Of a stretch of DNA of 57,992 nucleotides, positions 11,391 to 19,515 are shown piece after piece. Each line of letters starts with the position of its first letter. The stretch's first letter is position 1. The notes under the pieces are model-generated. The model saw nothing but the letters and a program-made list of their open reading frames with translations, ran no database searches and was not told the DNA's origin. The stretch spans positions 1 to 57,992 of the forward strand of contig NZ_BOOH01000055.1 in NCBI RefSeq assembly GCF_016863135.1, read 5' to 3'. Source of the stretch: Planobispora longispora. GTDB taxonomy: Bacteria; Actinomycetota; Actinomycetes; Streptosporangiales; Streptosporangiaceae. The position numbers and the translations under genes were made by a program.

Positions 11391-12092
11391 TCACTTGGGC
11401 GGCTCGGCGGGGATGCCCCGTCGAGCCGCTCGTGCGCTCAGGCCGTCCAGGATCGCCTCGATCCCGGCGGCGAAGCTCGCCTCCAGATCCAGGTCTCGGA
11501 TCTGTCCGGCCAGCCGGTGGGTGGCGGGGAACTCGGCGGCGGGCAGGGCCGACAACTGGTCGAACTCACTGTCGTCCGGTGGCCCGATGGTGGCGTTGAC
11601 CTCGGCGAGCGTGAAGCCGGTGGCGTAGGAGAAGATCAGGGTGCCGGCCTGCACGGTGCGCACCGGATCGAGACCGGCCTCCTCCAGGGCGCGGTACAGC
11701 TCCTCGTAGATCCTGTACTCCTGCACGGTGCTCTCCGGATAGGAGGCCAGGTAGGGAAACAGCCGCGGATGGGCGTGCGCGACCTGCCGCAGGGCCAGGC
11801 ACAGCGCCCGTATCCGGTCCCGCCAGGCGCCGGTGCGGGCCCGGGTGAGGTCCATCTCCTCCAGGACGGTCTCCACCACGCCGCGCAGCACCGCGTTGCG
11901 GGTGGGCAGATAGTAGTACAGCGCGGTGGGGAACACGCCGAGGTCGGCGGCCAGGCGCCGGATGCTCAGTGCCTCCACTCCGGCTTCGTCGATCATTTCC
12001 AGGGCCCGCCGCAGGATCAGCTCCCGCGACAGCGGCTCTCGCTCCGGTCCGGCCGCTCGGCGGGCACGCTCTCCGGCAATCTCCTCGACCAT
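11391..12092 (-). CDS. TetR-family regulator (TetR_C-type ligand domain)
   Basis: The 233-aa protein has an N-terminal HTH (ALSIRRLAADLGVFPTALYY, residues about 42-61) and a C-terminal TetR_C-like helical domain (HPRLFPYLASYP, FSYATGFTLAEV). The ATG at 12092 is preferred over an upstream TTG, because the two operator boxes fill 12094-12134 and would otherwise be translated. The boxes sit directly against the start codon, which implies autorepression. The same two-box site occurs at two other promoters in the window, so this protein probably heads a small local regulon. A decayed paralogue lies at 18316-19013. Confidence 0.92.
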   Translation of the reverse strand: MVEEIAGERARRAAGPEREPLSRELILRRALEMIDEAGVEALSIRRLAADLGVFPTALYYYLPTRNAVLRGVVETVLEEMDLTRARTGAWRDRIRALCLALRQVAHAHPRLFPYLASYPESTVQEYRIYEELYRALEEAGLDPVRTVQAGTLIFSYATGFTLAEVNATIGPPDDSEFDQLSALPAAEFPATHRLAGQIRDLDLEASFAAGIEAILDGLSARAARRGIPAEPPK

Positions 12093-12093
12093 G

Positions 12094-12134
12094 TTGTCCA
12101 CCGTACAATAAATTTGCTGTTGTTCACCGTACAA
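12094..12134. promoter_or_regulatory. TetR-type two-box operator, site B
   Basis: TTGTCCACCGTACAA (12094-12108) and TTGTTCACCGTACAA (12120-12134) are spaced 26 bp start to start. Each box has arms TTGTNC / GTACAA around ACC. The site lies between the divergent TetR gene and the amine-oxidase remnant, 2 bp from the TetR ATG. Confidence 0.8.
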
Positions 12135-12164
12135 TGTGGTTTACCGGGGATGATGTGAAACAGG

Positions 12165-13015
12165 ATGCGCGTGACCGGGAAACAGCTGCTGGCAGGGATA
12201 GCCGGGCTGTCTGTTGCCGCCGCCGGGACCGCCCTGGGTTACCGGGCCGGTGCCTCGTCAGTCCGGCCTCCGGCCGGGAGTAGGCGGCAGGTCGGCCGCG
12301 ACGGCGGCCCTGCGCCGGGCGGCGTCGCAGGCGAGCTCACCCGCGTCATCGTGATCGGGGCGGGATCGGCCGGTCTGACCGCGGCCAATGCTCTGGCCTC
12401 GGCCGGAGTGGAAGTACTGGTCCTGGAGGCCACAGATCGCCTGGGCGGGCGGATCCGCACCGCTGAGATCGGCGGGACCGACATCGACCTGGGCGCCGCG
12501 TGGATCCACACCCCCACGGCAACCCGCTGACCCATTTGTGCGAGCGGGCGGGCATCCCGCAACTGCCCTACGCCCTGGAGGGCCTGACCGCCGGGGTCGC
12601 GCTGGTCGGTGAAGGAGGCGTGCGAGTGCGCAGCTCGCTCCAGTCGAGCTTGATCCGCAGCGCGGCCGGCGTCGAAGACGCCGCAGCCAAATTCACCGCC
12701 CGCACCCCGCCCTCCGGCGCTCCCGCCGCCTCAGCAGGCGCCGCAGGGAGCGGGCGGGAGGAGACGCTCGGCAGCCTCATCGACGCCTACTGCGCCACCG
12801 AAACCGACGCCGGCCGCCGCGAGTGGATGCGCTTCATCCTGCACACGGTCGTCGAGACCGAACTCGCCGCTCCGGCCGGCGGTCTGTCGACTGCGGTGCT
12901 GGAGGTTCCCGAGCCCTACGGCGGAGGCGACGACGTCCCCGGCGGCGGATGCCGCCGCCTGATCACGGCACTCACCCCTGATGCGCCCATCCGGACGGGC
13001 GCAACCAGCCGCAGC
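12165..13015 (+). pseudogene. FAD-dependent amine oxidase remnant
   Basis: The frame begins with a signal or anchor peptide, then the dinucleotide-binding motif VIVIGAGSAGLTAANALASA, LEATDRLGGRIRT and GAAWIHTP. The protein continues one frame over as HGNPLTHLCERAGIPQLPY. The shift is in the C run near 12512-12516. Further on come EVPEPYGGGDDVPGGGCRRLITAL and DAPIRTG, typical of the middle of the family, after which the homology ends. Amine oxidases are usually 450-500 aa; here only about 250 residues are recoverable and the C-terminal FAD-contact half is missing. It is divergent from TetR and behind the same operator. Confidence 0.75.
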
Positions 13016-13026
13016 CGGCGGGCAGC

Positions 13027-13155
13027 GTACCGGCCGCGCTGCGGGAAAGGATCGCCTGCGTGCTCGAGGTGGCCAAAGCCCATGGTCACTGCCGGCTGGT
13101 GCTCGGTGCGTGAGGGTGCGGGGTGTTCGGCAACGATCCCGGCCTGGCCGCCGGC
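13027..13155 (+). pseudogene. Fragment of a TIGR02452/PARG-like protein
   Basis: The segment reads VPAALRERIACVLEVAKAHG, then CRLVLGA-stop-GCGVFGNDP. The family motif is LVLGAWGCGVFxNDP, so the conserved Trp codon has become TGA. Only this C-terminal stretch of the microbial poly(ADP-ribose)-glycohydrolase-like fold is present. Confidence 0.6.
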
Positions 13156-13275
13156 AGGGGTTCACCGCCCTGCCGCGGCGCCGAGCGGCCGAGCATGGTG
13201 GGCTGGCTGATGCTTTGCTGCGTGGCGCGCACGCGCCAGGCCGTGCCGAGGCGCCCCGAAGCCATGATCCACTCA
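13150..13275 (+). pseudogene. Degenerate segment shared with 19250-19380, possibly a FAD-monooxygenase end
   Basis: This stretch is about 80% identical by eye to 19250-19380. One frame reads GFTALPRRRAAEHGGLADALLRG, which resembles the TALRDAxxLADALLRG region of class A FAD monooxygenases. That identification is weak; the duplication itself is clear. Confidence 0.45.
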
Positions 13276-13447
13276 CGCGGCGGTCCGGTTGGACCTCGAT
13301 GTGGAACTCCAGACCCCGATCGGCACGCTGTATGGTGACCGCTGGACGCCCTCCCACCGGACACGATCGCCTGTCCGGCGGCCGGAGGGGCCATCACCAC
13401 CGGATGGCCCTTCACGCTCCACGAACGCAACCCCGCCGCCAACGTCG

Positions 13448-13555
13448 ATGGGACACATCGTGAACCTGCTCGATGACGAGGCGCTTGAGCGCTCCTCGGT
13501 GGTGGCCAGCTGCCGGATGAACCGGGAGCGCCGCGCTCGCCCGTCCCGCCCGGCT
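13448..13555 (+). pseudogene. N-terminal fragment of a SAM-dependent methyltransferase
   Basis: The segment NLLDDEALERSSVVASCRMN, continuing RERR, matches the opening seen in a class I methyltransferase group (LDEEAL..S.VVANCAMNRERxLTG). The SAM-binding glycine motif never appears, because sequence after 13555 is unrelated. Confidence 0.5.
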
Positions 13556-13878
13556 ACCGCACCTCCGACTTCGACTGGAGAGGGTGCGACGGCATCGGCT
13601 CGTGGTACCTCTCGTGCGCCTGACAACGGGACGGAGGGGCCGCGCGCCGGCGTGCGGCCCCTTCACCGTGGGGCTCTTGACCGGCGTTCGCGGGAAGCGG
13701 GCACGGTCTCGTCCGCACGGATGAAGGCTCGCTGGCAGACCCAGCCGGCGATCCGGTTTGACCGCTGACGGGATGATCGTCGAAAGCGGGCCTGGCCTTT
13801 CCCCGGATCAGACATCTCACCTGGCGCGGGTCGTGAACGGTTCAGCCGATTAGGCCGGCAGCTTGCAGACTGAGGGAC

Positions 13879-14218
13879 ATGGACATGATGGATGAGATCG
13901 GTGAAGTCATGGCCGATCGGCAGGTCGAGGCCGTGACTTCACCGATGGGGCGCACCTTGCGGTGACGGCCAGGTTCGGGCGGCCGCGTCTCGACGAGCTG
14001 AGCGAGCACGGCGACTGGTGCTGTCCCTACCAGATCCTGGGCCTGGGCGAGGAGGATGTCAGGGGGCATCCGGCGTGGACTCGCTGCAGGCGCTCCTGCT
14101 GAGCGTGTATAAGGCGCAGTCGGAGCTGGAAGCGCGAGCACGGTCCGCGTCGGTCCGGCTGGACTGGCTGGGCCTGCCGGATCTCGGTTTCACTGTGGAG
14201 CCGGACCAGATGGTCTGA
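13879..14218 (+). pseudogene. DUF6968-like small protein, frameshifted twice
   Basis: Three consecutive frames together give MADRQVEAVTSPMGRTL, then VTARFGRPRL...GDWCCPYQILGLGEEDVRG, then GVDSLQALLLSVYKAQSELE and LDWLGLPDLGF. This order fits the small DUF6968 family (about 100 aa; CPYQILGLG and WLGxxDLGF). Two single-base deletions, near 13960 and in the G run at 14059-14064, would explain the breaks. Role unknown. Confidence 0.65.
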
Positions 14219-14225
14219 GCGGGTC

Positions 14226-14520
14226 TGGGCCCCGGGAGACGCTGGAGGAGGCCGGCGTCCGGTGCGAGATCACCGGCATCGTCGGCACCGACACCAACCC
14301 CAAGCACGTCATCCTCTACACCTCCAACGGCGAGGCCCCCCAGGAGTTCTCCATCGTGCTCACGGGCCGCGCCGTCGAAGGCGAGCCGACGCCGAGCGAC
14401 GAGTCCCGCGAAGTGCGCTGGGTGCCGCGCCAGGAGGTCGAGGCACTGACGATGGAACGGTCGATGCGCCTGCGGATCGGCCACTACCTGGCCGGCCGGG
14501 CGGCGCCGTACATCGGGTGA
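14226..14520 (+). pseudogene. NUDIX hydrolase, 5'-truncated
   Basis: The frame ends at 14520 and carries the second half of the NUDIX box (RETLEEAGV, from the REUXEEXGU part), then CEITGIVGTDTNPKHVILY and SREVRWVPRQEVEAL. The first half of the box (Gx5E) and everything upstream are missing: sequence before 14226 belongs to the DUF6968 remnant. Without that half it cannot be an active NUDIX enzyme. Confidence 0.75.
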
Positions 14521-14595
14521 ACCGCTGCCTGAGTGCGGCTGCGACTCGTTCGGTCCCGTGAGAGGACTGCTGTCGCCGGCACAGCGGTCCGCGCG

Positions 14596-15018
14596 TCAGT
14601 CTCCGTCATCGGCGTAGTAGTTCGCACAGACCGCTGAATACTCCGCAGTGGAGAACCCGTCGAAGTCCCCGGCGGCCTCACACATGAGCAACCGGTCCAA
14701 GGCTGCCTTCGCCTCCTCCGAAGGATGGCCGGCGAGGAACGTCTTCGTTTCCGCCAGCCCCGCTCCGCACAGAAGCTGGATGTCGATGGAGCAATCGGCG
14801 TCCATGCTCGCCGTCTTGGCCTGCCAGACGAGCAAGACGTCATCGAGCGCCCCGACGTTGAACAACTGGACGCAGCAGAGCCTCATCAGCTCGGTATCAC
14901 CCGCCCCCTGCTCCTGGCGTTCCCCGGCGGCCTGGGCGGTCAGCAGTTCACGTATCTCGTCGAGGGCGCGCCCGTCTGGGTGCAGGCCGTACCGGTGGAG
15001 GAGCTCCTCCTCGTCCAT
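14596..15018 (-). CDS. Conserved hypothetical protein, 140 aa
   Basis: The ATG at 15018 follows AAAGGAG with ideal spacing; the longer upstream frame lacks a site. The protein is acidic and helical (MDEEELLHRYGLHPDGRALD, MRLCCVQLFNVG, LDDVLLVWQAKTASMDAD, LLCGAGLAETKTFL). It resembles a family of small actinobacterial proteins of unknown role found near accessory or immunity-type genes. No membrane segment or catalytic motif is seen. Confidence 0.75.
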   Translation of the reverse strand: MDEEELLHRYGLHPDGRALDEIRELLTAQAAGERQEQGAGDTELMRLCCVQLFNVGALDDVLLVWQAKTASMDADCSIDIQLLCGAGLAETKTFLAGHPSEEAKAALDRLLMCEAAGDFDGFSTAEYSAVCANYYADDGD

Positions 15019-15656
15019 GCGTTTCTCCTTTGCGGCCCGGCCGGGCGGCGCCGTACATCGACGGAGTCCTTCTTGATCGCGCTGCCGTACGGTAGCGCTC
15101 ATGAGCACCCTTCACGTTCCCGGCGGCACACGGTAGCCCTGGCTCGACCTTCTGCGGCGCGTAGGCCCGATCGTCATCGAGTGTGCATCCTGGTTCGCGG
15201 TCAACGGCGCCCACCTGATTGCTCTGGTCCGCGCCGGAGCCACCTTCATCGACGGCAGACCCGTCGAACGCCCCTCAGAATCACCCGTCCCTACAGCCGC
15301 CTAGGAACTCATGATCTACAGATCTTGACTATTGCTCTCGGGATAGTAGTCGTCCTGGTGCATGGCCTTGAGAAAGGGATGATCGATGATCAGCTGGTTG
15401 CTGATGGGCACTTTCGTTTCCTGCTCTCGCCTCACCCGATGTGCCGATCCTGCACGCCAGTACCGACAAGGGCGTGTGGTTGGGCCGATCCGGGGACATC
15501 AAAGCCTCCATCGCTACGACCCGGATATGACGTCGTGGCGAAGGGTGCGGGCCAGCCCGCACCTGGTCGATCGAGTACGGGCCGTCAGCACGCACCCCAC
15601 CTGATCACCGGCGCCGTCGGTATCGCGCTGGCGCGGCGTGTGAGCCCTGCCCCCGC
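15019..15656. other. Non-coding or decayed stretch
   Basis: The only protein-like piece is on the plus strand at 15137-15304 (WLDLLRRVGPIVIECASW onward, ending PVPTAA), which has no start codon with a ribosome site and no recognised family. The rest, including 15305-15656, holds nothing I can name. Confidence 0.4.
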
Positions 15657-18107
15657 TCAGGAGTCGATGCGTACCGGTTCCAGGCCGATGCTGATCTGCC
15701 GATCACCTGCTATGGCGGCTGTGTGTCCGCTCAACGTCGTCACCGTGTGCGCGTTCCAGCCGGGCGGCAGTTCGACCCGCTCCGGCGGGCCGGTGGTCCA
15801 CAGCACCGAGTAGCGCTGCCTGCCGCGCGCGAGGCGGAAGACGTAGATGTCTTCAGCGACCCTGTAGGAGGCGGTGATGCGCGCCCCGGACAGCCACTCG
15901 GCCGCCGCCTGGTAGCCCTCCCCTTCCAGGCTCGGCTTGCCGTCCTTCATCAGCCGGGCGTCGTAGGCCTCCTCCAGCATGTAGAAGTTGAAGTTCTCGA
16001 TGCCGCGCCCGGCCATGACGAACAGGGCGCGGGCGACGGCCGAGCGGCGCTCGGCGTCGGTGATCGGCCGGCAGCCGCCCGGCGTCTTGCACAGCTCGAC
16101 GGTGCAGGGTCCCTGCTTGAGGCACACGGCGTTGGTGCCGTTCAGGCACGGGCCGCCGCCCACGCAGCTTTGCATGCCGCCTTCGGTGTTCCACAACTTC
16201 AGGTGGCCGATGCCGTGGCGGTCCATGAGGGTGCGGATGTTGTCGATGACGCCGGCGTTTTCCGGATCCGTGGCGAAATACCAGTGGAAGGCCACCCCGT
16301 CGATGTGGTCTTTGCCGCCGGCGGCCAGGAACCGGTGGAGCGAGTCGATGCCGTTGACGGTGATGCTGGGGCTGAGCAGGATGTTGCCGGCGTAGGCCGC
16401 TTTGAGTTCCTGCCGGGCGATCTCCGCCAGCCGGGCCAGGCGTTTGGCGTCGCCGGTGTAGAACAGGCCGTAGTCGAATTCGTTCCACAGCTCCCAGACG
16501 GTGATCTTGCCGGCGTACCGCTGCGCGAGGGTGCGCACGTAGTCACGCCAGTCGTCGTCACTTTCCGGCGGGGACTGCGGGCCCGTTGCCCCTGGCGGCC
16601 GGGCCCAGGCGGGCGTCTGTCCCAGAACGTATATGATCTTGAGTTTGGGATCGAGGTGCTCCCGGATGTCGATGAGTTTCTTGACGTAGGTCACCTCCAG
16701 CCGTTTGCCGACCTTGCCGTTGCTCCAGTCCCATCCGTCCTGGGTGGGCTCGAGCCGGAACCACTGCGTCCCGCTGTCCCACAGGCGCACCACGTGCTGG
16801 CCCAGGGGCGGCCACCGCCAGGAGGCGGCGTCGATTTTCTGGGTGTGGAGGCCGAACAGGTTGTCGGAGACGGCGCCGTCGCCCGCCGGCGCCCACGGGT
16901 TGCCGTGGATCTCGGAGATCACCATGTCGTCGAGGTAGATGTTGCGCTCGGCGCTCAGCGCGGTCAGCCGGATGCTCACCGGGATTCCGGGAGCCTGCGC
17001 GCAGGCCACCTGGAACTGCACTTTCTGCCACCGGCCGGTCAGGGTCACGCTCTGCTCGGCCAGGTAGGTGAAGGCGTTGCGGATGTCGCGGCGGACTCCC
17101 AGCCGCGCGCCGGCCCGCTGCCCGGCGTCGGTGCGCATCTGCGCGGAGATGCGGTAGGTGCGCCCGCGCGGGCAGCCAAAGCGCCGCGGGTCGTAATACA
17201 GCGCGGCCCGCGAACCAGGCTTGATCAGCAAGCGCTGCGCGGCGGCGCCCTCGCCGTCCGGGTCGTGGTAGCCCGGCGCGGTGGCGGCTCCCGCGTCGAC
17301 ATCGGCCAGATCGGATGCGGCGTCGTTGAGGTTCCAGCCCGGCGCCAGGCGCCGGCCGGTGTGGTAGGGGCCTTCGAAGTCGACGGCGGTGTCGGTGGTT
17401 CCGATGCGGGGGTCCATGCTCGGCGGGATGTGCAAGGGTGAGCGCGCATCGGCGTCGGTAACCGACGACAGGGTGAAGCGGTCGATGAAGACATCGACGT
17501 CATCCTCCAGCGGCGCCACCCGGAATGAGCCGGGATCGGCCCAGCTGTAGGTGCCCTGGAGCGTCACCTGCGCCCAGTTCGTGCTCACCTCTGCCGTCGT
17601 GGCGGCGGCCACGTCGAAGGCCCGCTCGCCGTCGCGGCGCAGCAGCAGCTGGACCCGGGTGGCGCGGGAGGCGCGGATGGCCAGGCTCACCCGGTAGGCC
17701 GTGCCCCGCTCAAAGGGCCAGGCGCGATACAGGTGGGCGCCGGCGCCGGTCGAGCGCGAGACGATCCGAAATCGTTGGGCTCCGCCGGAGGCTCCGGGAC
17801 CGGAAGACGCCTCGTAGCCGGGGAGGCGGCCGTCCGGGCCGGGCCAGCGGTTGACGCGAAAGCCCGGAGCCGTCGTGGTGAAGGGCTCATCGAAGTCCTC
17901 TGCGATGAGCAGCTGCGGGGAGGAGACGGCAGGCGATCGCAGTGCCGCCGCGCCGGTGGGCGCCGCCAGGGCCGCCAGCAGGGCGGTCAGGGCCAGCGCG
18001 GCGATGAGCGCCGTTCGCCGTGCGGCAGACCTCACCGGCGCACCTCCGGGCGATGGGATCGGGGCAGGGGCATCGCTTTTCTCTTTTCTGTGGTCGGTGG
18101 CCGTCAT
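15657..18107 (-). CDS. Secreted multidomain glycoside hydrolase (clan GH-A type)
   Basis: The 816-aa protein has a signal peptide (ALIAALALTALLAALAAPTG, residues about 33-58). Two beta-rich CBM-like modules follow (about 65-230 and 240-420). The catalytic TIM barrel (about 425-740) carries VWELWNEFDYG near 544, probable acid/base Glu, and LKLWNTEGGM near 639, probable nucleophile Glu. This pairing is typical of GH39/GH5-like enzymes. A Cys-rich loop with six cysteines (655-690) follows the nucleophile strand, and a beta C-terminal domain ends it. The target is probably a plant or microbial polysaccharide. The start is uncertain: ATG 18107 lacks a clear ribosome site. The TetR-type two-box operator lies 165-210 bp upstream, so the enzyme is likely under that repressor. 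Confidence 0.88.
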   Translation of the reverse strand: MTATDHRKEKSDAPAPIPSPGGAPVRSAARRTALIAALALTALLAALAAPTGAAALRSPAVSSPQLLIAEDFDEPFTTTAPGFRVNRWPGPDGRLPGYEASSGPGASGGAQRFRIVSRSTGAGAHLYRAWPFERGTAYRVSLAIRASRATRVQLLLRRDGERAFDVAAATTAEVSTNWAQVTLQGTYSWADPGSFRVAPLEDDVDVFIDRFTLSSVTDADARSPLHIPPSMDPRIGTTDTAVDFEGPYHTGRRLAPGWNLNDAASDLADVDAGAATAPGYHDPDGEGAAAQRLLIKPGSRAALYYDPRRFGCPRGRTYRISAQMRTDAGQRAGARLGVRRDIRNAFTYLAEQSVTLTGRWQKVQFQVACAQAPGIPVSIRLTALSAERNIYLDDMVISEIHGNPWAPAGDGAVSDNLFGLHTQKIDAASWRWPPLGQHVVRLWDSGTQWFRLEPTQDGWDWSNGKVGKRLEVTYVKKLIDIREHLDPKLKIIYVLGQTPAWARPPGATGPQSPPESDDDWRDYVRTLAQRYAGKITVWELWNEFDYGLFYTGDAKRLARLAEIARQELKAAYAGNILLSPSITVNGIDSLHRFLAAGGKDHIDGVAFHWYFATDPENAGVIDNIRTLMDRHGIGHLKLWNTEGGMQSCVGGGPCLNGTNAVCLKQGPCTVELCKTPGGCRPITDAERRSAVARALFVMAGRGIENFNFYMLEEAYDARLMKDGKPSLEGEGYQAAAEWLSGARITASYRVAEDIYVFRLARGRQRYSVLWTTGPPERVELPPGWNAHTVTTLSGHTAAIAGDRQISIGLEPVRIDS

Positions 18108-18273
18108 CTTCGGCGGGCGCCCCAGATGGGCGGGGTGCGGGGCGTGGCCGGGCGCGATGTCCGGGCGGGCGCCGCCGATCGCGGCTGCGGGTAGTCGCGA
18201 CGGGTGCGCGTGCCGCCTGGTGCGCGGGTGTTCCTCGCCGTGCCGACAATCCGGCCGCCCGCGGTGGATGTCG

Positions 18274-18314
18274 TTGTACGGTGGACAACGACAACCGTAT
18301 TGTACGGTGAACAA
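18274..18314. promoter_or_regulatory. TetR-type two-box operator, site C
   Basis: TTGTACGGTGGACAA (18274-18288) and TTGTACGGTGAACAA (18300-18314) are spaced 26 bp, the exact reverse-complement arrangement of site B. The site separates the glycoside hydrolase gene from the decayed TetR copy, whose ATG begins 2 bp after the second box. Confidence 0.8.
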
Positions 18315-18315
18315 C

Positions 18316-19013
18316 ATGGTCAAGAAAGCGGCATCCGGCGCTTTCCGGGTCCACCGCGCAAGCCCTCATCCCGGACCGGACATCGGAGATAATCGACGAG
18401 GAAACAAAGGCGCCGGGCATCCGACGGCTCGCCGACGATCCCATCCCGCTCTCTTGCCGCCGGCACTGTCCTCCTACCTGCTGATCAAGGAAGCCGTACC
18501 GCGCGATGCCGTAGAGATTGTCCTGGAGAAGATGAACCTCGCTCGAGCCTTCACCGGCGATTGGAGGCAGCAGGCGGACCTACGGCGTCATGTCCTGCGA
18601 CAGGGCGGTCCTTTTGCGCCCCGTTTCTTCCTCCATCTGGCCTCCTACCTGCAAAGCATCCGGCAGGAATACCGGCTCTACGAAGGGCGGTACTGTGCGC
18701 TGCCGCAGGCCGGCCTGGCTGGTTGGAAGGACGAGAAGTGGCTTCGCCTGCCAAAATCTTCTGGTCCCGGCGCGGATCGTGCACACAGGTAGCCTGCTCT
18801 TCTCCACCACCGGCTTCGTCCCGGCCGAGGTCAGTTTCATTATCGATCTCGCCGCGCCCCGGCGAGATCGATCGGGTGTCAGCGCTGCCGGCCGATGAGT
18901 TGCCTGCCATTCACCGGCCGGCAGAGGAGGTCTGCGGGCTCGCGCTCAATGCGAGCTTCGCGGCTGGGACCGAGGCGACCCTCGACCGGCTGACCGCCGC
19001 ACAGCCGAGGTGA
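18316..19013 (+). pseudogene. Decayed paralogue of the 11391-12092 TetR gene
   Basis: Pieces in three frames align in order with the intact TetR: IIDEETKAPGIRRLA against MIDEAGVEALSIRRLA; VEIVLEKMNLARAFTGDW against VETVLEEMDLTRARTGAW; FFLHLASYLQSIRQEYRLYE against FPYLASYPESTVQEYRIYE; VHTGSLLFSTTGFVPAEV against VQAGTLIFSYATGFTLAEV; and ALPADELPAIHRPA with ALNASFAAGTEATLD. The DNA-recognition helix is lost and at least three frameshifts separate the pieces. Even the operator and its distance to the ATG are preserved, so this is a duplication of the whole promoter-gene unit. Confidence 0.88.
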
Positions 19014-19249
19014 CCGGCGCCCGTGGCCACCGGCGTGTCCGATCATCTGCCCAGCGCCACGGCGCATGGCGGGGCACGGCGGGGCACGGCGGATCAGGTC
19101 CGACTCCTCGCCGCCCCTGGCCTGCTGCTAGTCACCGCGGCTGGCCTGCCCCTGCTCACCCAGGTCACCGTCGAGCGGCCGACCCTCACCACAACCTGAG
19201 CCGCCAGGTCCTGCCGCAGCAGCATCATCGGAGGCACCGCCGCGACCCC

Positions 19250-19380
19250 GTCGGCAGGGGTCGCACCGCCCTGCCGCGGCGCCGCACGGCCGAGCATTCT
19301 GGGCCGGCTGATGCTTCGCTGCTTGGTACGCACGTGCCAGGCCCTGCCGGGGTACTCCGAAGCTACGATTCGCATCATCA
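19250..19380 (+). pseudogene. Second copy of the degenerate segment at 13150-13275
   Basis: The segments share long identical runs, such as CACCGCCCTGCCGCGGCGCC and GGCTGATGCTT. One frame reads GRTALPRRRTAEHSGPADAS, then GVLRSYDSHHHGR, weakly like the end of a FAD monooxygenase. It follows the TetR pseudogene as the other copy follows the TetR/amine-oxidase locus, which supports a two-gene ancestral duplication. Sequence 19014-19249 and 19381-19515 holds nothing recognised. Confidence 0.45.
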
Positions 19381-19515
19381 TGGGCGACCTCATGAGAGGT
19401 GCTCTCACCGGCGAAAACACCCTCTGTCGCCTGACCCGGCACCTGAAACCCCGACCAGATGGAACTTCCGGGGCCAACCCGCCCGCTGAAAACGATCACG
19501 GCCGCCCACCGCACA

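Noticed and set aside
15318-15332. ACAG[AG]TCTTGACTAT present here and at 48681-48695
   Set aside because: Only about 15 bases are shared and the flanks are unrelated; likely coincidence or a generic -35 element.
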